The notes: generated by a model from the sequence alone, not told the origin. A stretch of 64,000 nt of DNA from Arthrobacter sp. ISL-48 (GCF_018613805.1 NZ_JAGGPL010000001.1:186001-250000); one strand, 5' to 3'; shown: positions 47,813-56,272, counted from the first letter of the stretch. Translations and numbers: made by a program.

Positions 47813-48631
47813 TTACTCAGGCCCACCGGGTACCGCAGGGGAGCCGCTGTTTCCGCACATGGTGGCATGCACTTCCCGCATGGACTCCAGGGTGGCTGGG
47901 CAGTGCGCGCACGTAACCAGGTGCCTTTCCAGGGACTTCGCGTCGCGGGTCCCGGCTGTGCCGGTGAGAGTACGTGCCATGACCGAACTGTACTGACGGC
48001 ATTCCTCATGGTGACCGGTTGCCGTGTATTCGGTCAGGTATGCCTCCCGCAGGCCCGTCCGGGCCCGCCTGAGCAAAGCAGAGACCGCGTTCGCCGCTAT
48101 CCCTAGAACCGGAGCGAGCTGCCGGGGCCGCAGCCCCTCGACGTCGGCATGCCAGATGGCCCGCTGCCACCTTTCGGGCAGGGAAGCCAAAGCCCTGGCA
48201 GCCAATTGCATGTCCCATGCGTCCTCGACTCTTGCCAACCCCGGGTCCTCAACGCCGGTCTCCGGAAGCTCGTCGGTGGATTGCTCGCGCCTGGCACGCA
48301 CCCAGTGATCTGCCGCGCAGGTCCTGATGCTTCGGTACAGGTAGGGCCGAAACGGTCCCACAGGTCCCTTCCCTGCCTTGATCGCGGCAAGAATTTTCAC
48401 GAATGCCTGCGCTGTGATCTCCTCAGCCACGAGCTGGTCCCTGACCACCTCGTAGGCAAATCGGACACCGGCGTCCCAGTGCCACCGGAAAAGATCCGCA
48501 TCAGAGCCGCCGTGAGGCTTGTCATGATCAGCTACGGGAACTGCAGCATAGGTCCCATGTTCGAAAGCAGTCCCGGGATCACGTAGAAGCTGGCGGGATG
48601 CAGCATCTGTCCCCCTGTTCACCACGCTCAC
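47813..48631 (-). CDS. Sigma-70 family factor with fused zinc-finger domain, no membrane helix
   Basis: 272-residue paralogue of the membrane-tethered sigma factor at 45310-46722. Region 2 (RFAYEVVRDQLVAEEITAQAF) and region 4 (LPERWQRAIWHADVEGLRP ... NAVSALLRRARTGLREAYL) align closely. The zinc-finger-like motif is RHLVTCAHCPATL (H-x3-C-x2-C, ~242). The chain then stops without membrane helix or Pro-rich tail, so it may be a soluble, redox- or metal-sensitive version. The start is GTG; a later start is possible because the first 40 residues are not conserved with the paralogue. Confidence 0.83.
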   Translation of the reverse strand: MSVVNRGTDAASRQLLRDPGTAFEHGTYAAVPVADHDKPHGGSDADLFRWHWDAGVRFAYEVVRDQLVAEEITAQAFVKILAAIKAGKGPVGPFRPYLYRSIRTCAADHWVRARREQSTDELPETGVEDPGLARVEDAWDMQLAARALASLPERWQRAIWHADVEGLRPRQLAPVLGIAANAVSALLRRARTGLREAYLTEYTATGHHEECRQYSSVMARTLTGTAGTRDAKSLERHLVTCAHCPATLESMREVHATMCGNSGSPAVPGGPE

Positions 48632-48773
48632 TTCAGCCCAAGGCCTGATTCTGCTTAGCGGCGGGAGCAGGAAAGCCCAGGGTGCGGCTGGCTTCTGGTA
48701 TGGACGGACGACAGACGGTGTTCATATGGATCCCAGCGGTGAGAGGCGTGTCTTTTTCCAGCACCTATAGCCG

Positions 48774-48791
48774 ATTGTTATCGCTAACAAT
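48774..48791. promoter_or_regulatory. LacI-type operator-like palindrome
   Basis: ATTGTTATCGCTAACAAT has 7-bp perfect arms around a TCGC centre. It matches the style of LacI-family operators, with a central CG and TTGTTA/TAACAA arms. It is 143 bp upstream of the second sigma gene. No LacI regulator is encoded in this window. Confidence 0.45.
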
Positions 48792-48893
48792 TTGAACATA
48801 CATGTCGGTTCGTTTATCTGCAAGACCGGGTTCGGGTCGTCAGAACGCAATGACCGGGCATTGAATGAGCATGTCCCGCCACTGACAGTCGCC

Positions 48894-48917
48894 GGAGCAG
48901 GAGCAGGAGCAGGAGCA
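48894..48917. repeat. GGAGCA hexamer repeat, four units
   Basis: Four perfect tandem GGAGCA units in non-coding sequence. A slippage-prone microsatellite, possibly a leftover of a Pro/Ala-rich stalk sequence. Confidence 0.6.
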
Positions 48918-48976
48918 GGCGTGCGGTGAGGCACTCGAGAACCAAGGCCCGTAGACATGCAACCTCAGGCATGCGG

Positions 48977-49020
48977 CTGGCTTCGCCGATTCGCCGGAAT
49001 GGCGGAACCGGCGAAGCCAG
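48977..49020 (-). terminator. Hairpin terminator of the LASTG surface-protein gene
   Basis: Arms CTGGCTTCGCCG (48977-48988) and CGGCGAAGCCAG (49009-49020) are perfectly complementary over 12 bp, with partial pairing continuing inside. It begins 10 bp past the stop at 49030. Confidence 0.7.
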
Positions 49021-49029
49021 GTGCATCTT

Positions 49030-52000
49030 CTATTGGCGCGTCCTGCGGCGCCTTCCGAAGATCAGGAACAATGATCCTCCCAGGAGCAGGGCCAGTGCCA
49101 GTGGGACCCCGATTAGCGACGCACCGGTGGAGGCAAGATCAGCAGGTGCACCCGGTGCCGGTGCTGGTGCCGGACTTGACGGCGACGGCGTCGGAACCGG
49201 TGTGGCTTGCAATTCGACTACGGCTGTACTCCTTTGCCTCGTCAGATCGTTAGGCTCCGCGCTGGACGCCACTGCCGTGTTGGTGACGTGTCCGGCATCA
49301 ATATCGGCCTGGGTGATCGCGTATGTGGCGGTAGCGTTCACGGTCTGTCCGGGCAGGAGGGTTCCCGCGGTTCCGGGCCAGGTGTAGACCAGGGGCGAGA
49401 GTCCGGCCATCGTGTCGGTGATGGCCACGTTCGTCAGTGTGACGTTGCCCGTGTTCGAGGACGCGAAGTTGTAAGTGATGACCTGCCCGGCCTGGGCCGG
49501 GGATGTCACCGCCGACGCGTCAGCAGTCTTCGTCAACGTCTGTCCCGGTGCCGGGGGCAGCGGGGTGTCCGTAGTAGGCGGTGCCGGCGGGATGACCGCC
49601 GGTGAGTTCGGCGGAACATCAGCCTCCACCATGGCGGTGTTGGTGACGTGTCCGGCATCAATATCGGCCTGGGTGATCGCGTATGTGGCGGTAGCGTTCA
49701 CGGTCTGGCCGGGCAGGAGGGTTCCCGCGGTTCCGGGCCAGGTGTAGACCACAGGCGAGAGTCCGGCCATCGTGTCGGTGATGGCCACGTTCGTCAGTGT
49801 GACGTTGCCCGTGTTCGAGGACGCGAAGTTGTAAGTGATGACCTGCCCGGCCTGGGCCGGGGACGTCACCGCCGACGCGTCAGCAGTCTTCGTCAACGTC
49901 TGTCCCGGTGCCGGGGGCAGCGGGGTGTCCGTAGTAGGCGGTGCCGGCGGGATGACCGCCGGTGAGTTCGGCGGAACATCAGCCTCCACCGTGGCGGTGT
50001 TGGTGACGTGTCCGGCATCAATATCGGCCTGGGTGATCGCGTATGTGGCGGTAGCAGTTACGGTCTGGCCGGGCAGGAGGGTTCCCGCGGTTCCGGGCCA
50101 GGTGTAGACCACAGGCGAGAGACCGGCCATCGTGTCGGTGATGGCCACGTTCGTCAGTGTGACGTTGCCCGTGTTCGAGGACGCGAAGTTGTAAGTGATG
50201 ACCTGCCCGGCCTGGGCCGGGGACGTCACCGCCGACGCGTCAGCAGTCTTCGTCAACGTCTGTCCCGGTGCCGGAACCACAGGAACCAGCGCTTGCGAGG
50301 GTGGGCTAGTGACCGACGGGCTACCCGGCGGAGTGCCGGTTGCTGTCGCCGTGTTGCTTACCTGACCGGCGTCAACATCCGCCTGAGTCAGCGTGTACGT
50401 CGCCGTACAAGAGACCTGACCGCCGACCGGGATGGTGTCCGCCCCGGCCGGGCAGTCGATCGGGGACAACGTTCCCGTCCCCGAAAAAGTAGAGTCATCA
50501 ATGCTGACCGCGGCCACTGGCACGTTGCCGGTGTTCGTTATGACGAATGTGTACGTCACGACCTGGCCGGCGTTGAACGATGCCGGATCCGAAGGCGATG
50601 CCGACTTCACGAGCGACAGACCCGGCGCAGGCGCCGTCGTCGAGGTGTGCGTGACCGACGGGGAGGACGTAACCGTGATGTTCGTCCCGGTCGCGGTACC
50701 AGATACGGTAGCGGAGTTATCCACGCCGCCCGCTGTCACATCCGCCGCAGTGATCGTATAAACAGCCACCGCTGTGCAGGTGATCGAGGCCCCGGGAGCC
50801 AACGCTCCTGGCGCGCACGTCACCGCGCCAATTTTCGGGTCAGTCACTCCGGGATTCGTGATTGGCACGTCACCGGTGTTGCTAACAGTGAAGGTGTACA
50901 GGATGGTGTCACCGGCATCGGTGACTCCGTTGCCGTTCACATCGGTAGGTGCGGCATTCTTCACGAGAGTAAGTTGGGGGTTCACCACGGTTACGGGGTA
51001 GTCCTCAACTTCACCGCCGACAGCGTTGCCGGTGGGTTGCGGGTCAGCAACCACAGCGCCATAGACGCGGAATCGGGCATGGGAGGCCGAGGTGACTGTG
51101 CCGGCAGGGAAGCTAAGCGTGTAGCTGGCCGTTCCGGAATTCGGCGGCACCGTAGCGGTGGCCCGCTCGGCGCCCTGGAACTGTCCGTCCCCATTCAGGT
51201 CTATCCAGCCAGCGAGGGTTAGGGCCTGGCTGGTGTTGTTGGTAGCGGCAACAGAAACGCTTGACGCCGTACCCTGGGCGATCACTATCGGTGTAGCGAC
51301 ACCGTCCTCATCGGCGCCATCGCCGGAGGCACCAGCGTTCGGCTGCCCATCCGCTTCGATGTCAACCGTGGATCCGAGCATGACCGGCGCGGTTTTCGTC
51401 GCCGGGGCGTAACCCGAAACGACATGGCGTGCCCCATCAGCAGCAAACGTCGTGCCGTAAGTATCGGGCGCATCGCCGAAGTCCTGGCACGGTCCACTTC
51501 CGGCGAAGGTGAAGTTATCGATAAACAACCCCGTGTTTTGTGCCGCCGGCGCGACCACATTTTGCAGTCGAATTGTTGCCGATGTGCCTATCGCAGTAAA
51601 GGTGTTCGTGTACGTCGACCAGGTGACCGTGTAATCCCTCGTCGAAGGCAGTCCATTGGTGCCGTTGAAAACGGCGTCCACCGGCGGAGTCAGCGAGGCC
51701 AACGAGGCGAAAGGCCCACCCTGGCTGAGTAACACGGAAGCACGAGAGGCCCCCGCTTGGAGGCCGCTGTAATCGATGGAGAACGTGTACTGGTTGCCAG
51801 GGGTGAGCCCTGTGAACGTCTGCTGCATCGTTGCGGGCGAGCTGCCCCAAAGATCGATGCTTTGATCTCCGTCGCTGGCATTGCTGTAATAGCGGAGAAT
51901 GTCGACCGTGCCGGCGATCGTGCTCCAGCCGCTGATCGTGGGTTGCCCAGTGCGAAACATGTTGTAGTTGCCGATGTAGGCGTCGGACGCCGTCCGGTTT

Positions 52001-52248
52001 GCCGGGTCTTGAATATCCGGCGACTCGAAGGAGCCGTTGCTAGCCACGCTGCACTCACTCTGCGCGCTGACCGCCGCCTGCACAGGGGCAGCAAAGGCCA
52101 ACGACGTCAGTCCACTGACCATGAACCCTAATACCAGCGCCAGGACCAGCGACCCGGCTATTGTGGCGTTGACACCGAATTGCCTCAGCAAAAAGCCGCC
52201 CAGCGGTGGTGCCAGGGACCGGTTTCGCCCCGTTTGCACTTTTGTCAA
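49030..52248 (-). CDS. Large LAXTG-anchored DUF11/GEVED repeat surface protein
   Basis: 1072 residues from a TTG at 52248 (GAGGGGAA upstream); another in-frame TTG lies at 52323. A signal segment covers about 20-60. An N-terminal carbohydrate-binding-like beta domain follows (SNGSFESPDIQDP, GNYNMFRTGQPTISGWSTI). Next is a GEVED domain (GWIDLNGDGQFQGAE, ~370) and DUF11-type modules (YTFTVSNTGDVPITNPGV). At the end are three nearly identical 120-residue modules (TYNFASSNTGNVTLTN-like) and a Pro-rich stalk. The sortase E signal DLASTGA (~1039), a hydrophobic helix and a GRRRRTRQ tail finish it. Such proteins are cell-wall stalks or adhesins. Confidence 0.87.
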   Translation of the reverse strand: MTKVQTGRNRSLAPPLGGFLLRQFGVNATIAGSLVLALVLGFMVSGLTSLAFAAPVQAAVSAQSECSVASNGSFESPDIQDPANRTASDAYIGNYNMFRTGQPTISGWSTIAGTVDILRYYSNASDGDQSIDLWGSSPATMQQTFTGLTPGNQYTFSIDYSGLQAGASRASVLLSQGGPFASLASLTPPVDAVFNGTNGLPSTRDYTVTWSTYTNTFTAIGTSATIRLQNVVAPAAQNTGLFIDNFTFAGSGPCQDFGDAPDTYGTTFAADGARHVVSGYAPATKTAPVMLGSTVDIEADGQPNAGASGDGADEDGVATPIVIAQGTASSVSVAATNNTSQALTLAGWIDLNGDGQFQGAERATATVPPNSGTASYTLSFPAGTVTSASHARFRVYGAVVADPQPTGNAVGGEVEDYPVTVVNPQLTLVKNAAPTDVNGNGVTDAGDTILYTFTVSNTGDVPITNPGVTDPKIGAVTCAPGALAPGASITCTAVAVYTITAADVTAGGVDNSATVSGTATGTNITVTSSPSVTHTSTTAPAPGLSLVKSASPSDPASFNAGQVVTYTFVITNTGNVPVAAVSIDDSTFSGTGTLSPIDCPAGADTIPVGGQVSCTATYTLTQADVDAGQVSNTATATGTPPGSPSVTSPPSQALVPVVPAPGQTLTKTADASAVTSPAQAGQVITYNFASSNTGNVTLTNVAITDTMAGLSPVVYTWPGTAGTLLPGQTVTATATYAITQADIDAGHVTNTATVEADVPPNSPAVIPPAPPTTDTPLPPAPGQTLTKTADASAVTSPAQAGQVITYNFASSNTGNVTLTNVAITDTMAGLSPVVYTWPGTAGTLLPGQTVNATATYAITQADIDAGHVTNTAMVEADVPPNSPAVIPPAPPTTDTPLPPAPGQTLTKTADASAVTSPAQAGQVITYNFASSNTGNVTLTNVAITDTMAGLSPLVYTWPGTAGTLLPGQTVNATATYAITQADIDAGHVTNTAVASSAEPNDLTRQRSTAVVELQATPVPTPSPSSPAPAPAPGAPADLASTGASLIGVPLALALLLGGSLFLIFGRRRRTRQ
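49274..50275. repeat. Near-identical 360-bp direct repeats inside the DUF11 gene
   Basis: Units begin near 49274, 49634 and 49994. The same 50-base stretch around GACGTGTCCGGCATCAATA recurs exactly 360 bp apart, with only a few base changes (for example CTGTCC against CTGGCC near 49345/49705). A fourth, older unit follows at ~50348 with clear divergence. Each unit encodes one 120-residue DUF11-like module. Confidence 0.9.
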
Positions 52249-52612
52249 TTTGTTCCCCTCATTTTCGTCCGGCTCAGGGAAAGCGAGACCTCGACCGGGA
52301 AAAGGAGCCGGCCGCCGGATCAAGACGCCATCAAAAAGACGCCTCGAGCAAACCCTGGAGCCGTAAGTTCAGACGCAAAGACTTCCCCTGCGCCGTGTCT
52401 CACACCCGGATAACCTGCGCGGCCTTAATTCGTGACGCGGGGTCTAGCTGGCCCTAGGGTTTACGGAACCGCAGGACAACCAGGACAACCAGGACAATTC
52501 TTGGTCGCCGTGTCGCGAAGGGCGGACCGGATACTTACGCTCACTCGCTTGCCCTTGTGCATCAGGAACGGCCGCTTGACGAATACAGAAGCATCCATAG
52601 GAACCGAGCCCG
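52249..52612. other. 364-bp gap with motif copy A and a 9-bp repeat
   Basis: It lies between the LASTG gene start and the adenylate-cyclase stop. It holds the 31-bp motif at 52410-52440 and three tandem CAGGACAAC units at 52472-52498. No gene is supported. Confidence 0.5.
52410..52440. promoter_or_regulatory. Shared 31-bp motif, copy A
   Basis: ATAACC, 15 bases, CGTGACGCGG on the plus strand. On the minus strand it is 162 bp upstream of the LASTG-protein start. Read as a plus-strand ECF promoter it would instead point at the 3' end of the convergent cyclase gene. Confidence 0.45.
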
Positions 52613-53791
52613 TCAGTCCAGGACCAAGCCCCTGCCGCGCCCCCGTGCGAGCAGGACCGGGTGGATCTCACCGAAGCCGCGGACGTTTTCCGCCGGCTGC
52701 GGGAGCAGCACAAACCTGTCATCCTGGTCGAGTGCCGAAGCAGTCATCGAGTCCACCAGGACAGTTCCCGGGTCCGCGAGGGTGGTGAGCCGCGCTGCGA
52801 GGTTCACTGTGGGCCCGTAGATGTCCCCGAGCCGGGACAAAATCCTGCCCCAGACCATGGCCACCCGCGCCTCCGGGAGGATCTCATCCTCTGTGAAGGC
52901 CTGTGCCAGGGCCAGGGAAATCTCAGCGCCCGCGGCAGGAGTCTCGGCGATGTAGAGCACTTCATCGCCTACGGTCTTAACCAGCCGGCCGCCGCCCACG
53001 GAGATGATCTCGGCGCACTTGTTCTCGAAGCGCTGGACCAGCCTGGCGAGCGTCTTTTCGTTCATCCGGCGGGACAGGCTGGTGTAGGACACCAGGTCTG
53101 CGAAGCCCACCGCACGCGCCAGTGGCAAGGGGGCGTCATCCTCGTCGCCTTCGCGGCCCTCTTCGCTGGCCTGCAGGCCCGCTTCGGCCCGGACGGCCAG
53201 CCGCTGGACGCCTGCGTTCAGCTGGCGCCGCCATGAGTAGACCAGCATGTCCTCCAACGCGTCCACCAGGGCGGGAAGTTCATTGACGAGTCTCTTGCGC
53301 GCCACGGCATCACTGACACCCTGCTCATGGACCATGTCCTCAACTAACGCCTCAATCTGCCAGACCACCATGCGGTCCGTCATCTGGCCTATGGACCGGG
53401 TCACGGAAATCGCCGCCTCTTCGGTCAGCATCCCAGACCGGACCAGGTCAACCACGGTGGAGAGGGCAGCCTGGTCACGTTCGGTGAAGGCGACATCCTC
53501 ATCGCCGAAATTGGGAAATCCGAGGGCACGCCAGAGCTTGCGCGCTGAAAGGAGGGAGAGACCGGCGCCAGCCGCAACTTCCCGACGGCGGAGCTTCCGC
53601 TCGCCGCCCAGCAGCCTTGTTTCAAGGGCCTTGGCAGCCAGCCGTTCAGTGGACAAGGTGCCAGTTGCGGGGTGGGCAGAGCCAGGGTTGGCAGGCGCAG
53701 GGTAGGCGGGCGGCGGGCTGGCAGGCTCAGCGGCGGTGGGAGCAAGGGTTCCCTGGTGCTCCTGCGGGTCCTCATCGTTCATCTCGTCCAC
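52613..53791 (-). CDS. Class III adenylate/guanylate cyclase
   Basis: 392-residue cytoplasmic cyclase, probably making cAMP. A Pro/Ala-rich start is followed by an N-terminal helical regulatory region (40-190: KLRRREVAAGAGLSLLSARKLWRALGF in parts) like that of the pH-sensing mycobacterial Rv1264 type. The catalytic domain (about 205-345) has the metal aspartate in GFADLVSYTSLS, the RLVKTVGDEVLY segment carrying lysine and second aspartate, and GDIYGPTVNLAARL with the transition-state Asn/Arg. No membrane helix. Its start overlaps the PH-domain gene by 20 bp, so it is the last gene of a birA-PH-cyclase run. Confidence 0.9.
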   Translation of the reverse strand: MDEMNDEDPQEHQGTLAPTAAEPASPPPAYPAPANPGSAHPATGTLSTERLAAKALETRLLGGERKLRRREVAAGAGLSLLSARKLWRALGFPNFGDEDVAFTERDQAALSTVVDLVRSGMLTEEAAISVTRSIGQMTDRMVVWQIEALVEDMVHEQGVSDAVARKRLVNELPALVDALEDMLVYSWRRQLNAGVQRLAVRAEAGLQASEEGREGDEDDAPLPLARAVGFADLVSYTSLSRRMNEKTLARLVQRFENKCAEIISVGGGRLVKTVGDEVLYIAETPAAGAEISLALAQAFTEDEILPEARVAMVWGRILSRLGDIYGPTVNLAARLTTLADPGTVLVDSMTASALDQDDRFVLLPQPAENVRGFGEIHPVLLARGRGRGLVLD

Positions 53792-54371
53792 CTTCTCTCA
53801 ACTCCCACGGAAAAGCTTCGTCGGTGTAGTCCGACATGTCGTCCGTCCCCGGTTCCGCATGCTCAGGAAGTTCGTCGATCGCATCCAGAACGAAGCCCCG
53901 GAACCGCACGGCCTCCGGCACGTCCTGGAGCGTGACAACAGCCTGATATCCGGTCTCCAAGGATATATTCCCTGACCGCAATATGCGTTGCAGGACCGAC
54001 TGGTGGACCGTGACTCCGCGCACAGCCGCCAGGTTCACCTGCTGGTCCCGCCGCCTCAACATGCCGTACCGGGCAACTATCCTGTGGCTAGTAAGCGTGT
54101 AGCGGGTGCCCTGCCACCGCAGCAGCCGTGGAAGGCAATATGCCAACCATATCCACGCGGCGGCGAGGACGCACCCCGTGACCAACCAGGGTGACCAGGC
54201 TGTGGACACCGCAGGCACCAGACGGGCGGCCTCACCGCGGATGATCCACGCGCTGGTAAACGCCGCGGCGGCCGGGGCTGCTACGAAGGCTAGTGCGGCG
54301 CCAACCAGCTTCCTCGGCTGCGGGCGGGTGGTCACGATGACCTGCTCACCCGGCGCGAGGTCTTTACGCAT
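53772..54371 (-). CDS. PH-domain (bPH2) membrane protein
   Basis: 199-residue protein. Two hydrophobic helices near residues 25-45 and 60-85 anchor it. They are followed by a bacterial PH-like domain (RYTLTSHRIVARYGMLRRRDQQVNLAAVRGVTVHQS in parts, then SLETGYQAVVTLQDVPEAVRF). The tail is acidic. Function of this common actinobacterial family is unknown; a membrane-stress role has been proposed for relatives. It overlaps birA by 8 bp and the cyclase by 20 bp, so the three are transcribed together. Confidence 0.85.
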   Translation of the reverse strand: MRKDLAPGEQVIVTTRPQPRKLVGAALAFVAAPAAAAFTSAWIIRGEAARLVPAVSTAWSPWLVTGCVLAAAWIWLAYCLPRLLRWQGTRYTLTSHRIVARYGMLRRRDQQVNLAAVRGVTVHQSVLQRILRSGNISLETGYQAVVTLQDVPEAVRFRGFVLDAIDELPEHAEPGTDDMSDYTDEAFPWELREGGRDER

Positions 54372-55281
54372 AACCGCCTTCGCCGCCCTGGCCCGGCGGG
54401 GTCCAGGGCCGCAGGTGGACCACGTCGCCGGCCGTCACCACATGTTCGCGCCCGTCACCGTCCACCACCAGGAGCGAACCGTACTCATCGAGTCTGGAAG
54501 CATGTCCGATAATCTCGTGGTCGCCGGGCAACTGGGCTCGGACCGGTTTGCCCAGCGTCACCATGACTGCCTCGACCCGCTTGTGCAGGGACGGGCCGCC
54601 GGCCAGCCCGGCGGAGGGGTCGCCGTCGGCATTGCAGAAACTGCGGTAGAGGACTGTGAACTGAGAGAGATAACTCTTGAGCAGCAGGGTGCGGTCAATG
54701 GTACGTGGCTGTTCCAGGGCCACGGACGTGGCCGTGGGGACTGGAAGTTCAACCGAACTAAGGGTTACGTTCAGGCCGGTACCCAGGATCACCGGGGGCG
54801 CCAAGCCGTCGACCATGGGTCCCAGCTGCGCCAGGATTCCGGCAATTTTCCGGCCCCGGACAAGGACGTCGTTGGGCCATTTGAGCTCCGCCGGGATGCC
54901 TGCCGTTTCCAGCAGCATCTCCCTCAGCGCCAGAGCAGCCAGCAGGGACAACCAGGAGTAGCTCTGGGTGGGAAGCGGCCTGCCCTCGGCATTGGCGGGC
55001 CGTAGAACAAGGGAGACCGATATGGAACTCAGGGGAGGAGCTTCCCAGCGCCGGTCCAGGCGGCCGCGGGCAGCCGTCTGGTATTCCGCCGTCAGCACGG
55101 AAAGATCCGGCCACGACGCAGGTTCCACCGACGCAGAGCGCAGGAGATCGGCATTGGTGGAGCCGGTGGAGTCCACAACTTCGAGCTTGGAGATGCCTGT
55201 GGCAGAGAGAAAATCCTGATCCGCCAGGGCTCCGCGGTTTAACGGGGCTCCTTGGGCTCCTTGGGCGTGTGCGTCATCCAT
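54364..55281 (-). CDS. birA: Biotin-[acetyl-CoA-carboxylase] ligase
   Basis: 305-residue biotin protein ligase that activates biotin as biotinyl-AMP and attaches it to the carboxylase carrier protein. The catalytic domain has VDSTGSTNADLLR, the biotin-loop AARGRLDRRWEAPP (a variant of GRGRxGR with AARGRLDR), LKWPNDVLVRGRKIAGIL and GTGLNVT. A C-terminal SH3-like cap follows (GHASRLDEYGSLLVVD). No N-terminal DNA-binding domain, so it is not a repressor. The acyl-CoA carboxylase genes lie 1.2 kb away on the other strand. Confidence 0.93.
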   Translation of the reverse strand: MDDAHAQGAQGAPLNRGALADQDFLSATGISKLEVVDSTGSTNADLLRSASVEPASWPDLSVLTAEYQTAARGRLDRRWEAPPLSSISVSLVLRPANAEGRPLPTQSYSWLSLLAALALREMLLETAGIPAELKWPNDVLVRGRKIAGILAQLGPMVDGLAPPVILGTGLNVTLSSVELPVPTATSVALEQPRTIDRTLLLKSYLSQFTVLYRSFCNADGDPSAGLAGGPSLHKRVEAVMVTLGKPVRAQLPGDHEIIGHASRLDEYGSLLVVDGDGREHVVTAGDVVHLRPWTPPGQGGEGGYA

Positions 55282-55372
55282 AGTTGAATCCTATCGACTT
55301 GCACCTGAGTGTCTGCTGACCTCCGCGTTCAACTTCTCCCGTCCAAAGCGCTTAGCCACGGCCCGGGGCGGC

Positions 55373-56272
55373 TCAGAGAAAGATGTCCGGAACCAGCTCG
55401 TCCTCGGAAGCTCCAAGGCTGTAGGGACGGAAGTCGGTGACACCCGCGGCCGCCAGCACCTGCTCGTCTGTATAGAAGTTGCCGGTGGGTGAACCGCCGG
55501 GAGCAGGGTTCCCGGCCAGGTTGCTGCCCGTGAGTACGGCGTGGGCAGCGTCCGCCATGATCTGCGGCCCACGGGCAGCCTGGACCATGGCCTTGCCGCC
55601 GGGCATGTTGCGGATCGCCGCGGTATCAATCAGGGTGCACGGCCAGAGCGAGTTCACGCTGACTCCGTCCTCCCTGAGCTCCTCGGCCAGGCCAAGGGTG
55701 GTCAGGCTCATCCCATACTTCGCCATGGTGTACGCCAGGTGCCTGCCGGCCCATTTTGGATCCAGGTTCAGGGGCGGAGACAGCGTCAGGATGTGGCCGT
55801 TGGCCGACTTGCGCAGAGCCGGCAGCGCAAGCTTGGACAGCAGGAACGTGCCCCGGACGTTGATGTCCTGCATGAGGTCGTAGCGTTTCATGTCCACGTC
55901 GTCAGTCTTGGACAGGTCAATAGCTGACGCATTGTTAATCACGACGTCGATCCCTCCGAAGCGCTCGGTTGCGGCGGCAACAGCGCCGGCAACGTCGTCG
56001 TCGTTGCGGACATCGCCCACCAGGGGAAGCGCCTGCCCGCCCGCCGCTTCCAGCTCTTCGGCCGCACTGTAAACAGTTCCGGCGAGCTTTGCGTGCGGCT
56101 GGCCCGTCTTGGCCATCAGCACAATGTTGGCGCCATCGCGGGCGGCCCTGGCGGCGATGGCCAGCCCGATGCCACGGCTGCCGCCGGACATCAGGATGGT
56201 GCGGCCCTGAAGGGAACCGGCGGCCTGGTACGGCGCTGCAGCGGCACCCGAAGCATCGTTGCTCGAAGTCAT
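55373..56272 (-). CDS. Short-chain dehydrogenase/reductase
   Basis: 299-residue SDR. The cofactor loop is MSGGSRGIGLAIA (TGxxxGxG-type), followed by DVRNDDDVAGA, then NNASAI. The catalytic residues appear as serine in LTLSPPLNL and the YTMAKYGM Tyr-x3-Lys motif. The extra length and TLSPPLN/AKYGMS pattern point to the HSDL2/SDR-C subgroup of hydroxysteroid-dehydrogenase-like enzymes linked to fatty-acid metabolism. A palindrome 23 bp upstream of its start may be its operator. Confidence 0.88.
   Translation of the reverse strand: MTSSNDASGAAAAPYQAAGSLQGRTILMSGGSRGIGLAIAARAARDGANIVLMAKTGQPHAKLAGTVYSAAEELEAAGGQALPLVGDVRNDDDVAGAVAAATERFGGIDVVINNASAIDLSKTDDVDMKRYDLMQDINVRGTFLLSKLALPALRKSANGHILTLSPPLNLDPKWAGRHLAYTMAKYGMSLTTLGLAEELREDGVSVNSLWPCTLIDTAAIRNMPGGKAMVQAARGPQIMADAAHAVLTGSNLAGNPAPGGSPTGNFYTDEQVLAAAGVTDFRPYSLGASEDELVPDIFL

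Larger units (their letters stand above)
48632..49029. other. 398-bp gap with palindrome, hexamer repeat and terminator
   Basis: It contains the LacI-like palindrome (48774-48791), four tandem GGAGCA units (48894-48917) and the terminator hairpin at 48977-49020. No gene supported. Part of it has lower GC than surrounding coding sequence. Confidence 0.5.
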
